Source of the DNA: Pedobacter psychroterrae | GTDB taxonomy: Bacteria > Bacteroidota > Bacteroidia > Sphingobacteriales > Sphingobacteriaceae | NCBI RefSeq assembly: GCF_004331695.1 | Contig: NZ_SJSL01000001.1 | Span: 868,001-932,000 of the forward strand | DNA: 64,000 nt | Direction: 5' to 3' | Shown: positions 52,800 to 62,185 of the stretch, in pieces | How the letters are laid out: the number at the start of each line of letters is the position of its first letter | Numbering within the stretch: position 1 is the stretch's first letter | Program-made: the position numbers and the translations under genes | Notes under the pieces: model-generated | What the model saw: the letters and a program-made list of their open reading frames with translations, nothing else | What the model was told of the DNA's origin: nothing | Databases searched by the model: none

Positions 52800-53307
52800 A
52801 ATATCGGTCCCACTGGTAAAGGTATTGAATTGTTTTAGTGTTCATGGAGTATTTTGCGGATTTCATCGCCTTTTTTGTCACTTTTAGCAAAAATCGGATG
52901 CCTTTTTGTTAAAAGTATCTTTATATTTTCTTGACACGGAAAATATTACGCCTATTTTTTCTGAAGATCATTTGTTTGAGTTTAAATAGGCGAAAGGAAT
53001 GATGTCATCATATTTAGAATGATTGCTAACTCATAGAAAGTGTGCATCTGCAAAACGGATATCTACATCGAATTTTAGCAGACTAATGGAATATAAGTCG
53101 CAGAGGATAATCTTAACGCCATTTGATGCTACAAAAATCAATAACCCATGTACCTGCATTCAGGGATTTATTTCGTGGTCTTGTCCGTTTATAGCTTTAC
53201 AGTTGGTCTGATATGGGTTCCTTTTTTTGGGTGATAATAGAAGTATAAGTTGATATAGAGGTAAATGAGACCGTGGGATTTATTTATTTTAAACTCTTAT
53301 TCCACAA
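52800..53307. other. 508-base intergenic gap
   Basis: No gene with convincing features. Short open stretches exist on both strands (plus 53023-53211) but lack motifs and codon character. This region must hold the promoter of the sigma factor gene; no TAnnTTTG box with a proper -33 was recognised. Confidence 0.4.
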
Positions 53308-53835
53308 CTATTTTTCAGCAACTACCTTCAATGCTTTCAGCCAGATTTCCAGGGAGCTTTCGAGGCCTTTTTGAAATTTACCCGGAAGCAGGCTGACCAG
53401 CCAACCTTCCATACTCTCTTCAACCTTCACTTCAATACTTCCATTGGGTAAGCGTATGAAAGTCCAATTATGAACAGCAAAAGATCCAAATGCGGGGCCC
53501 GACCATCCTATCATATCAAATGGTTTAGCGGTATGGAGTGTGGAACGGATATTCAAGCCACCGGTTTTCCAGGTGAATGAATTTCCAGCGATAAATCGTC
53601 CTGTTAAGTTAGGATTTTCAATCTCGCTTTGCCAAGTATCCCAGTGATTTACATTGGCCATAATTGTCCATATTTTTTCGAGATCTGCATTAATTATTAT
53701 AGATTTCCTCGTTAGTACTGGGGCATCCTTATTAATAATACCAGAAGTTGGGTATTCGATAGTGTATTCCATTATTATGATGACTGCCGCAATACAAACA
53801 ACAGGAAGGGAAATAAAATAGATTATTCTTTTCAT
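53308..53835 (-). CDS. SRPBCC family protein with N-terminal membrane helix
   Basis: A 175-residue protein. A membrane anchor or signal at residues 3-22 (IIYFISLPVVCIAAVIIIM) is followed by a START/Bet v1-like SRPBCC domain (RKSIIINADLEKIWTIMANVNHWDTWQSEIENP, FTWKTGGLNIRSTLHT, MIGWSGPAFGSFAVHNWTF, EVKVEESMEGWLVSLLPGKFQ). SRPBCC proteins bind hydrophobic ligands. Same strand as the GH78-like gene, 73 bases downstream of it. Confidence 0.83.
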   Translation of the reverse strand: MKRIIYFISLPVVCIAAVIIIMEYTIEYPTSGIINKDAPVLTRKSIIINADLEKIWTIMANVNHWDTWQSEIENPNLTGRFIAGNSFTWKTGGLNIRSTLHTAKPFDMIGWSGPAFGSFAVHNWTFIRLPNGSIEVKVEESMEGWLVSLLPGKFQKGLESSLEIWLKALKVVAEK

Positions 53836-53908
53836 TCGCTAGCGTGTATTAACATTAATGTATTTGGTGGGGCTTGAAGGTCTTTATTTAAGTAATTGTC
53901 GAAATGCG

Positions 53909-56476
53909 TCATTTGGTTTTTTTATTATAAGCAGTTTTCGATTTGGGATCAAAAAAAACCCCGCTTAATGTAGCATTGTCTCCACGGACCATGTTGATAC
54001 GGAATTTTGCAGATTTATGATAGGAATATGTTAAGTAGGCGCCTCCAACGCAATCTTTAACTATTTTAACAGGCGCGATTAATTTAGACGTTGCTGCATC
54101 AAACATTTCTACTGCGATTTCCCTGCCTTTCTTGTCCCAATCCAGAAAATATAGAGATACGCTGTAGTCGCGTTCAGTTTTTAAGCTAATGGTTGATGTA
54201 AAGGTGTAACCAATCTGATCCGCATCTACTGCATATAAACAAGCTGCGACGCGGGATAAACTATTTGTGGAATCCGGCGAGGGCGCTCTAGTATCAGGGG
54301 TGCTTTCTGCCCAAATCGTATTGAGAGGAAGACCATTTCCTTTGATCTTATAGTAGCTTATAGAAGATACGTACGAAGGTAGAGATTGCTTATCTTCCCC
54401 ATTGCCATTATAATTGCATAGGACGTAACCGTCTTTCCCGTAGACACCACCCCAGTTTCCTCTGGTTGTCGAATCTTGGCCGACAAAGCTGGCTGCAAAC
54501 TTCTCTTCCAGTTCGAGATATCTCGGTGTGCTACCAATGTATGTAACGACGATCTTGTATTCTCCCGCTTGTGCCGTTTTAAGGTAAATAAATGAAGAAT
54601 CTTCGCTTGACCCAGATATACTTCCAGTCGAATGAAACTTCCCATCCCATATTACCTTGCCATTTACCTTAATAGTGCTTATTTTTTTCTCCACCTTGGG
54701 AATACCAATTCTGCCAGTGCTGCCCTGAGGTACTGATACTGAGCATATACCGGTAGATACATTGAAGCTAGCACTTATTTCTCCTTTTGGAGTCGGCATT
54801 GTTCCAGAAACACTTGTCAACGTGCGACCGAGATTAGGAATTATATCAAAAGTAGCAAAACCAGGAGATGTTGGTTTTATACCAAGTATTTCCTCACTCA
54901 ACCATTTGGTTACACCAGCGCCCCAAGGATGACACAGACTGGTAAAGCCACACTGATTACTAGGCACAGGCCCGTTTTTACTAACTACAGCATTCCAAGA
55001 GGGTCGATAATCTTCGAAAAAAGTAGTGCCTCCATAGCTGAGTTGGCCACCCCACAAGTCTCGAATGGAACTAAGGGCATCATCATACTTATTCATAAGT
55101 GCAAAAGCCTGAATAACAAAATACTGATTGAAGGGTGAATAAGAAATGCGGTTTACCTTGTCTGTAAAGTTTTTTTCATAAATCGCCGTCTTTTCACCAG
55201 CAGTTAATAAGCCTGTCGTCACTGCATCAGCGCCCGCATGCAGACCAAAATCCTTATACCACGCATTGTTTTCTTTAATTATGGAGATTTTTTCGGATGC
55301 ATACTTGCGGTATTTTTCTTCAAGATCCTTCCGACCTGCGGCACCCATTGCTTCAGAGAACTCTTTCCAAACACGGATAGACAGCATTTTATATGCATTT
55401 TGAGGTTCGGGGAGATTTGGATGCTCAAAACCGGAGCCAAGCCGCTCATCCCAACCAAAAAACTCCAGATTAGGATTGCTTCCGTAAACTTTGTAGGCAT
55501 CATCCAGTTTGTCACACGCATTGGCTAGGTAACCCATTAATGTGGCGGTGTCACCGGTATATTTATAATAATCGATTAGACTAAGTACCCAGTAGAGGGC
55601 GTAGCTCCTGATTCCATTGCTCTGAGTTGAAGTATAAGCCAGATTCTTTTTGACGAAATCAAAATTACCAAATGCTACCATAGACGCTGCCTGAGCTGGG
55701 TGCGCATCTCCCGTCCAGGAAAATCTATCGCCGCGATTCATCAGTATCGCACCTAGATAATCTTTAAGCAAATTTAGCTTCACCGTATATGCACCAGTAT
55801 ACCATATTCGTGTAAGTGTTGTGTCACTGCATGAGAAACTCCCCTTATAATTGACCGGTCTAGTCTGACAGACTAGACGGACGGCCGTAATGTGCCAGCG
55901 TTTAGAAAATGACCGTACGTGGATCCAGCCAAACCGGACACCTTCATAAAGCTCTGGATTCAATACAAGTCTATACGTATTGCCGATTTTTTTGGGAGTC
56001 ATCGTCTTTGTAGGATAATTCGACGCATAATCAGGTGTCTGATTGTATTCACTTATACTCATTTCAATGTCCCCAATTAGGTCAGGGCTGTCAAATTCCA
56101 ACCAGGCTGCATTTGTCTGACCGAAGTCAAATCGGATTTCTCCGTCGCCATTTACCACTATGTGATTGTTTCTTTTGAAATCAGCAGTGTTGAAGCTGCC
56201 AGACTTTGAGACTGTCCATGCAACTGGCTTTAGTTGATAAATTTCCAAACCATCAGTTGCTTTTGGATTCGCCCAGACATAATCAATTATTGGGTCAGGT
56301 GACATGGAATTTACTATTCCTGTTTTCCTGGCTGTTATAGGCGGATACTCCTGTGCATGCACGTAAGAAAAAGCAGTGCTGCCGAAAAAGCAAATCATAA
56401 CTAACGTCTGGGCAGCAGTATTTAAACTATCCCCAGTAAAGAGTCGCGATACAGGTTTTGAAATTTTATAGGCCAT
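53909..56476 (-). CDS. GH78-like alpha-L-rhamnosidase with C-terminal sandwich domain
   Basis: An 855-residue exported protein (signal ending SYVHAQ, preceded by a long basic N-region). Residues 100-200 are a beta-sandwich; the (alpha/alpha)6 catalytic domain includes MNRGDRFSWTGDAHPAQ (about 246-262), where GH78 enzymes place the acid residue, EFFGWDERLGSG and CHPWGAGVTKWLSEEILG (about 513-530). A C-terminal domain from about 655 (TTRGNWGGVYGKDGYVL ... DRDYS-like SLYFLDWDKKG) resembles carbohydrate-binding jelly-rolls often fused to rhamnosidases. It would release rhamnose from glycans. Divergent from the AraC gene. Confidence 0.8.
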   Translation of the reverse strand: MAYKISKPVSRLFTGDSLNTAAQTLVMICFFGSTAFSYVHAQEYPPITARKTGIVNSMSPDPIIDYVWANPKATDGLEIYQLKPVAWTVSKSGSFNTADFKRNNHIVVNGDGEIRFDFGQTNAAWLEFDSPDLIGDIEMSISEYNQTPDYASNYPTKTMTPKKIGNTYRLVLNPELYEGVRFGWIHVRSFSKRWHITAVRLVCQTRPVNYKGSFSCSDTTLTRIWYTGAYTVKLNLLKDYLGAILMNRGDRFSWTGDAHPAQAASMVAFGNFDFVKKNLAYTSTQSNGIRSYALYWVLSLIDYYKYTGDTATLMGYLANACDKLDDAYKVYGSNPNLEFFGWDERLGSGFEHPNLPEPQNAYKMLSIRVWKEFSEAMGAAGRKDLEEKYRKYASEKISIIKENNAWYKDFGLHAGADAVTTGLLTAGEKTAIYEKNFTDKVNRISYSPFNQYFVIQAFALMNKYDDALSSIRDLWGGQLSYGGTTFFEDYRPSWNAVVSKNGPVPSNQCGFTSLCHPWGAGVTKWLSEEILGIKPTSPGFATFDIIPNLGRTLTSVSGTMPTPKGEISASFNVSTGICSVSVPQGSTGRIGIPKVEKKISTIKVNGKVIWDGKFHSTGSISGSSEDSSFIYLKTAQAGEYKIVVTYIGSTPRYLELEEKFAASFVGQDSTTRGNWGGVYGKDGYVLCNYNGNGEDKQSLPSYVSSISYYKIKGNGLPLNTIWAESTPDTRAPSPDSTNSLSRVAACLYAVDADQIGYTFTSTISLKTERDYSVSLYFLDWDKKGREIAVEMFDAATSKLIAPVKIVKDCVGGAYLTYSYHKSAKFRINMVRGDNATLSGVFFDPKSKTAYNKKTK

Positions 56477-56785
56477 ATAGAAAGATTCGACGGTTTATTA
56501 CAATTGGTCGGAAACAAAATTAACAGATGAGTCGAAAATATAATTGTAGTATAACTGTTTTTATTTGTATTTTTTGACATTATCAATTGGCGATATTTGC
56601 CCTGATTGAATAATTTAAATGCTTCAAATTCGCTTTGATAGCATATTTTTTATGACTGAAGGCTCATCTGAATTATTTTCCTTTCTCTAAGTAAGAACCG
56701 GTCTCCAAAAAAAATGAATAGCAATTATTACATTGGTGCAGAATTATTGCGAATACTTGTTTTCTCTAACCAAATAATTAACAAT

Positions 56786-57682
56786 ATGCTGCAGAACTAT
56801 TTTAAGTATCTTAATGTAACCTCCTTTGAAGAGAAGTGGGGGATTTATGTCACTTCGGTCGGATATTCTAAAGTTGCTCCAAATGAGCTATACCCAAACC
56901 AGCAACATCCTGATAGTCACCATTTAACCTGGAACAGGGGGAGGATATTGAATGACTATTATATTGTTTTTATTTCTAAGGGCAAAGGTATTTACGGTTC
57001 TGCCCTGACTAAACCGTCTGAGGTTGTTGCTGGTAATTGTTTTCTGCTCTTCCCTGAAGTGTGGCATAGGTATAAACCGGATGTGAAATTTGGATGGGAA
57101 GAGCATTGGGTTGGTTTCAATGGCAGTTACATTAGAGACCTTATGAACCAAAGTATCTTTGATGCTAAAAATCCAATCATAGATTTAGGCTTTAATACCG
57201 ATATGCTGGTACTTTACAACAGACTTATTGATGAGGTACAAGTTTCATCTGTTGGGTATCCTCAGCAAATTGCAGGAACTACTATGCAGCTACTGGGCTT
57301 ACTCAGCAATCAGCTTAGGAATAATCAACGGGCACATGATCCGGTTGGAAAACTTATCTCAAAGGCTAAATTCCTGATACAAGAGTCCTTCGAGAATTCG
57401 ATGGATATGGAGCAACTGGCCAAGGATCTTCCGATGGGCTATTCCTCTTTCAGAAAAGCGTTCAAAAAAATTACCGGACAATCTCCCAATCAATATCATC
57501 TGAATTTACGGTTAGAGCGGGCAAAGAACTTGTTGACGATGACAGCCTTAAACATTAATGAGGTATCTGACCACACCGGCTTTGAGTCTGTTTCTTATTT
57601 TTCCAAGCTATTTAAAAAAAAGCATGGTGTCCCGCCGCGCAGTTATCGAATATTGAAATTGGGAGAAGGGTCTGAAATGTAG
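56786..57682 (+). CDS. AraC family regulator with cupin sensor
   Basis: The ATG at 56786 (LQNYFKYLNVTSFEEKWGIY) fits family N-termini better than one at 56714; 298 residues. An AraC-type arabinose-binding/cupin half (YIVFISKGKGIYGS, LFPEVWHRYKPDVKFGWEEHWVGFNG) is followed by the two-HTH domain (MDMEQLAKDLPMGYSSFRKAFKKITG, LNINEVSDHTGFESVSYFSKLF). Likely a sugar-responsive activator of the neighbouring glycosidase and SusC/D genes. Its end overlaps the TIM-barrel gene convergently by 40 bases. Confidence 0.93.
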   Translation: MLQNYFKYLNVTSFEEKWGIYVTSVGYSKVAPNELYPNQQHPDSHHLTWNRGRILNDYYIVFISKGKGIYGSALTKPSEVVAGNCFLLFPEVWHRYKPDVKFGWEEHWVGFNGSYIRDLMNQSIFDAKNPIIDLGFNTDMLVLYNRLIDEVQVSSVGYPQQIAGTTMQLLGLLSNQLRNNQRAHDPVGKLISKAKFLIQESFENSMDMEQLAKDLPMGYSSFRKAFKKITGQSPNQYHLNLRLERAKNLLTMTALNINEVSDHTGFESVSYFSKLFKKKHGVPPRSYRILKLGEGSEM

Positions 57683-58485
57683 CGATTTCGTAACAAGTCC
57701 TTAATAAAGCAGTTGACTTCGAACTGAACAGCGACAGGTTCAACTGTGTATGGAAAGACCGGCATGTAAGGAAACGGACCAAACTCGGTAGTGAATGATA
57801 GAGTCTCTGTACCTATTGTCTTGTTTACAGCATAAATTTTATCCCACCATGTTAGAAACTTATCTACCGCATATTGCCATTCAGGAGCCCTCGGGTCAGG
57901 TACCTGTGGGCCTTGTTCGAAACCTATCCTCGCATGCACATGCCTGGTTCTTCTTATTGCTTCATCTAAGACCTCTTTAAAATTTTCTAACATACTTTCG
58001 GTGACGCAAGTCCAATGAGAAAAGTCTGCAGTAATTAAAAAATTGCTGTTTTTTTCAAAAAGCTCAGCAATCATTTGTGGACAGTAACCCATTCTTCCAC
58101 GATGCGTTTCATGTAGTACAGTAATCCCGGATTTTGCACTAAAATCTTCGGCAACATAGATCAGGTCTAAGAATTGCGTGGTAGTAAAGTAATCTCTCCC
58201 GGTATGAGAATTAATTAAATTTGGTATTATTTTCTCGCATTCACAAAGCTGTTTCGCAAACGAGCGCAGAAATTTTTTAAATGTCGATCCATCCGCTTGG
58301 TGCTGGTGAGCTACTAGGAAGAAATCCCGATTATTTCTGTAGTCGATCAGTGCCAAATAGTCGTTCTTCTTAGTTGGTATCCAGGTATCTAATCCATCAT
58401 AACCTTTTGAGTCTATAAGATTCATAAATGAGTATAGATCTTGATCTTCGTTACCCCATACAGGACTTAACACTTGTACTTTCAT
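57643..58485 (-). CDS. TIM-barrel sugar phosphate isomerase/epimerase-like protein
   Basis: A 280-residue protein in the AP endonuclease family 2/xylose-isomerase-like superfamily. KVQVLSPVWGNEDQDLYSFM opens the barrel, ITVLHETHRGRMGYCPQ has the Glu that binds metal, FLITADFSHWTCVTES the Asp/His pair, and HVHARIGFEQGPQVPDP another metal-ligand cluster. It is probably a ketose/aldose isomerase or epimerase of the sugar released here. Convergent with the AraC gene. No signal peptide is seen, so it acts in the cytoplasm. Confidence 0.85.
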   Translation of the reverse strand: MKVQVLSPVWGNEDQDLYSFMNLIDSKGYDGLDTWIPTKKNDYLALIDYRNNRDFFLVAHQHQADGSTFKKFLRSFAKQLCECEKIIPNLINSHTGRDYFTTTQFLDLIYVAEDFSAKSGITVLHETHRGRMGYCPQMIAELFEKNSNFLITADFSHWTCVTESMLENFKEVLDEAIRRTRHVHARIGFEQGPQVPDPRAPEWQYAVDKFLTWWDKIYAVNKTIGTETLSFTTEFGPFPYMPVFPYTVEPVAVQFEVNCFIKDLLRNRYISDPSPNFNIR

Positions 58486-58759
58486 AAGCTAAAAAAAAGC
58501 AAAACTACAGAACCTATCCAGTTTTTTAGTGGTATTTTTTAGTGTAAGCTTCGCTGAATTTTCCCAAGGGCCAAGAGTCCCAAGACGAATATCAATGTTT
58601 TTCCAGTTTCAAGGCATTGTCAGCCAAGATTTTCAAACCTTTGATCTGATATTTGGCAGGAAAAGATTATCAGAAAGTACAAAAAAAAGTATCATAATAG
58701 AAAATATTTCTGTGATAGACCGCATAGCTTTGATAATGCACAATCTTACCCTAAGGAGC

Positions 58760-58960
58760 AACCAAATATTGACCAGTATCTAAAAAAAATTATTAAGCAA
58801 TTTATTGTATCCCTGTTATATACAACTAACGGAATTTTAAAAAAAGAAGGCTTATGGTATAAAAACAAACTAACAAAAAGACGGCTGATGCTCCAACATC
58901 AGCCGCAGATGTCATCGCCTTTACGGCTTTGACTAGTTCAAACCGAATATTAACCAGTAT
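58760..58960. repeat. Two 20-bp direct repeats, 181 bp apart
   Basis: AACCAAATATTGACCAGTAT at 58760-58779 and AACCGAATATTAACCAGTAT at 58941-58960 match at 18 of 20 positions. The second ends 16 bases before the SusC start codon, suitable for a regulator (perhaps the AraC protein) that binds two sites. Confidence 0.6.
58882..58905. repeat. Perfect 9-bp hairpin CGGCTGATG/CATCAGCCG
   Basis: A 9-bp stem with a 6-base loop. On the minus strand it is followed by a short T-rich stretch (TCTTTTTG), so it could end antisense transcription; on the plus strand it would be in the SusC leader. Confidence 0.55.
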
Positions 58961-58976
58961 AAAACCAAATAAATGT

Positions 58977-61900
58977 ATGAAAAAAGGATTATGTTTTTCT
59001 ATAGCGACAGCTATAATAAGAATTTCACTCACCTTGAGCATTGTTTTTTCCACAGTAGTGTATGCATATTCTTCCGCAATGTCAGGAAGGGAAAAAAAAG
59101 TGACCACAAATGTTAGGATTGACAGCGAGAAAGAGGCTGATCTTATGGAAGCAAATTTAAAACTAAAGGCGATTACCGTCAACGGAAGGGTAACCGACTC
59201 TAAGGGAACGGCGATTCCGGGGGTTAGTGTCCAGGTGAAAGGTACCACGACAGGGGCTGTCACAGATGCAAATGGTAACTATAGGATTGATGTGCCAGAT
59301 AATAACGCTGTTCTGATTTTTAACTATATAGGATTTTTAAAACAGGAATTGCCTATTGGTGGGCGTCAGACAATTAATGTTGTCTTAATTGAAGATACCA
59401 CCCGTTTAGACGAAGTGGTTGTAGTTGCCTATGGAAAAACTACGCAAAGATCATCCACAGGTGCTCTGCAGACTGTTAATCAAAAGGATCTTCAGGACAT
59501 TCCAACAAGTCAGTTTACGCAAAAGCTGCAAGGAAAATTAGCAGGTGTTGAACTCAGCGAAACTTCAGGCAAGCCGGGGCAGGCTATGCAAGTGAGGGTG
59601 AGGGGGTCAGCATCTATTTCCACAGGTGCCGTACCCCTGTACGTTGTTGACGGTGCGCCTATTGTGGGAGATATCAGCAACATCAACCCGAATGAGATCG
59701 AGACGGTAACAGTTTTAAAAGATGCAGCATCTACGGCACTTTACGGATCCAGAGCGGCCTTTGGGGTAGTTTTGATCACTACCAAGAGTGCAAAGGAAGG
59801 ACAGACCAACATCAGTGTTAATGCGTATTCCGGTTTTCAGAAAGTTCCTGAAAGAGGACGTCCGGATATGATGAATGGTACGGAGTGGGCTCAGTTTAAG
59901 AAGGAATATTATGAAGATCTCGGGCAGGCTGTACCTGTACCTTTCCAAGATCCTTCGCAGTACGGGGAAGGTTATGACTGGTACGATGCCATGCTTAGAA
60001 CCGGAGCGATGAGCGATATCAGTGTATCGATTAATACCAGTAAAGATAAGTTCAGCAATTCCTTTACAGGTGGGTTTTTTGAACAGACAGGAGTTGTCCT
60101 CAATTCTGACTATAAGAGGATTTCTGTTCGAAATAACGCCGTTTACAAGGTTACTGACAATTTTAGAGTAGGGTTAAATATCGCTCCAACTTATAATTTT
60201 GGTAACAATGCTTTGACTGATGGTTTTTTCGGCGGCGGCGGCGGAATATTGGCTAATGCGCTTAATACACCTCCAGTCTTGAATTATAGGAATGCAGATG
60301 GCTCACTGCCCGTGACAGTAACTACTCCGGGAATTACAGCATTCAATACGCCAAACTGGGTAAGATCCATTCAGGATATCAAATTTTATGGTAAAACTAG
60401 CCGTTTGTTATCCAATGCATTCGTTGAATATGATGTCTTACCCGGACTTATTTTAAAATCTAGCATCAATGTGGATATGGGGCAAACCAGAACTGACTTT
60501 TTTCAGCCTTCAACGGCGTCGCTAGGGTTTGCATCAACGCCCAGCACCATCAACTCCCGTATAGGTCAGAATACATTTAATTATGCTTCGTGGTTGTCTG
60601 AAAATACTGCCAGTTATAACAAGCAAATCAAGAAACACGGGTTTGACATGCTCGGTGGATATACCGTTCAAAAATACAGAAGTGATCTCACTAATATAAG
60701 TGGCTCCAATTTTCCTGACGACAGGGTCAGAACGATCAATGCAGCGCTTGTCAAGGATAACCCTACCATGGATATCCAGGAATGGAGTCTTATATCTTAT
60801 CTAGCCCGCTTGAACTATAATTATGACCAGAAGTATCTATTAAGCGCAAGTATCAGGCGTGATGGTTCCTCGCGTTTTGGGACAAATAATAAGTGGGGTA
60901 ATTTTCCTGCTGTTTCAGCAGCCTGGATAGTGAGCGAAGAAGCATTTTTAAAGGATATCAAAGCGTTGACTTTCTTAAAGGTTCGCGGTAGTTATGGCGA
61001 AGTTGGCAACAACAATTTCGGTAATTATACGCAATATGCAACAGTAGCAGGATCAGTAAATTCTCCGTTTGGTTCTACCACACAGAGTGGGGTTGCAGTA
61101 ACGAATCTTGGAAATGAAGAATTGGGTTGGGAAAATACCCGTCAGATTGATATTGGTTTAGATGCGGGATTCCTGAATGACAGGATAATGTTCAGCTACG
61201 ATTACTATACCAAAAAAACCTCTAATCTGCTCTTCAATGTTCCTGTACCAAGGGAATCAGGATTCGCTACTTTTCCGGCAAATTTGGGTGAAATAGAATT
61301 CTGGGGACACGAATTTTCCCTCAATACACGAAATTTAGCGGGCAAATTCAAGTGGAACACTGGATTTAATATTGCTTTCAGTGACAATAAAGTACTTAAA
61401 CTCTCAGGGCTGACAGACGCAATATATACAGGTGGTGCGATCGCGGGAACGATCACAAAAGTGGGTGGCCGCATTGGACAGTTCTATGGCTTGGTACAGG
61501 AAGGGGTATATGTCGACCAAGCGGATTTTGATAATTCACCAAAGAGCGTGAATTCACAAGTTGGGACAATTAAATTTAAAGATCTAAATGGTGACGGAGT
61601 AATTAAACTTGGGGATACAGATGGGGATAAGACCATAATAGGCAATCCATTTCCGAAGTTCACGTATGGCATAACCAATAACTTTGCTTACCAGGGCTTT
61701 GACCTGACCATAGTAGCCACCGGAGCTCACGGACACGATATCGCGGCAATAAGCGAAGCTGGGACCACCAACCTTGATGGCGTGTTCAACGTTTTAAAAG
61801 AGGTTAAAGGCCGCTGGAGGTCTCCGAGCAACCCGGGGGAGGGCAAATATGGTAAAACCACGGCTTCCACAGAAAATGATCGTGGGGTGTTCCACAGCAG

Positions 61901-62168
61901 GTTCGTCAACAAAGCAAGTTACCTGACCATTAAAAATATCACATTGGGCTATACATTGCCGGTTACAGGCTGGAACGCTGTGAAGAGCGTACGCCTGTTC
62001 AGCAGTGTGCAGCAGGCATTTGTTTTCAGCGGTTACAAAGGTGGAAATCCGGAAATTGGGACCGATAGCGATGGCAATCAGCCCAACGCATTGTTACAGG
62101 GCATAGATTATACGGCATATCCAATTCCAAGAACGGTAACTTTTGGACTTAATGTCAATTTCAAATAA
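58977..62168 (+). CDS. SusC/RagA family TonB-linked outer membrane protein
   Basis: ATG at 58977 (MKKGLCFSIATAIIRISLTL) gives 1063 residues; a longer frame begins at 58929. After the signal is an unusual 40-residue linker with charged GREKKVTTNVRIDSEKEADL, then CarboxypepD_reg (VNGRVTDSKGTAIPGVSVQV), EVVVVAYGKTTQR, the plug (TQKLQGKLAGVELSETSGKP, VPLYVVDGAPIVGD, ASTALYGSRAAFGVV) and the barrel ending FGLNVNFK. No STN domain, so sigma-linked signalling is unlikely; regulation by the AraC protein is more plausible. Partner SusD follows after 17 bases. Confidence 0.95.
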   Translation: MKKGLCFSIATAIIRISLTLSIVFSTVVYAYSSAMSGREKKVTTNVRIDSEKEADLMEANLKLKAITVNGRVTDSKGTAIPGVSVQVKGTTTGAVTDANGNYRIDVPDNNAVLIFNYIGFLKQELPIGGRQTINVVLIEDTTRLDEVVVVAYGKTTQRSSTGALQTVNQKDLQDIPTSQFTQKLQGKLAGVELSETSGKPGQAMQVRVRGSASISTGAVPLYVVDGAPIVGDISNINPNEIETVTVLKDAASTALYGSRAAFGVVLITTKSAKEGQTNISVNAYSGFQKVPERGRPDMMNGTEWAQFKKEYYEDLGQAVPVPFQDPSQYGEGYDWYDAMLRTGAMSDISVSINTSKDKFSNSFTGGFFEQTGVVLNSDYKRISVRNNAVYKVTDNFRVGLNIAPTYNFGNNALTDGFFGGGGGILANALNTPPVLNYRNADGSLPVTVTTPGITAFNTPNWVRSIQDIKFYGKTSRLLSNAFVEYDVLPGLILKSSINVDMGQTRTDFFQPSTASLGFASTPSTINSRIGQNTFNYASWLSENTASYNKQIKKHGFDMLGGYTVQKYRSDLTNISGSNFPDDRVRTINAALVKDNPTMDIQEWSLISYLARLNYNYDQKYLLSASIRRDGSSRFGTNNKWGNFPAVSAAWIVSEEAFLKDIKALTFLKVRGSYGEVGNNNFGNYTQYATVAGSVNSPFGSTTQSGVAVTNLGNEELGWENTRQIDIGLDAGFLNDRIMFSYDYYTKKTSNLLFNVPVPRESGFATFPANLGEIEFWGHEFSLNTRNLAGKFKWNTGFNIAFSDNKVLKLSGLTDAIYTGGAIAGTITKVGGRIGQFYGLVQEGVYVDQADFDNSPKSVNSQVGTIKFKDLNGDGVIKLGDTDGDKTIIGNPFPKFTYGITNNFAYQGFDLTIVATGAHGHDIAAISEAGTTNLDGVFNVLKEVKGRWRSPSNPGEGKYGKTTASTENDRGVFHSRFVNKASYLTIKNITLGYTLPVTGWNAVKSVRLFSSVQQAFVFSGYKGGNPEIGTDSDGNQPNALLQGIDYTAYPIPRTVTFGLNVNFK

Positions 62169-62185
62169 ACATTTATCACTTACAA

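Larger units (their letters stand above)
58486..58976 (+). promoter_or_regulatory. 491-base gap and leader of the third SusC gene
   Basis: No gene recognised; open stretches on both strands (including an antisense 145-codon run into the SusC start) lack motifs. The region contains two 20-bp direct repeats and a perfect hairpin listed separately, all near the SusC start, so it is likely regulatory. No TAnnTTTG promoter box is seen. Confidence 0.4.

Noticed and set aside
53023..53211. Plus-strand open stretch of 62 codons in the gap before the sigma factor
   Set aside because: No start context, odd residue content (Cys-, Ser-rich), no motif and no neighbour on this strand.
58826..59263. Minus-strand 145-codon frame over the third SusC start
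   Set aside because: Most of it is antisense to the SusC signal peptide and carboxypeptidase-like domain, whose motifs are clear.
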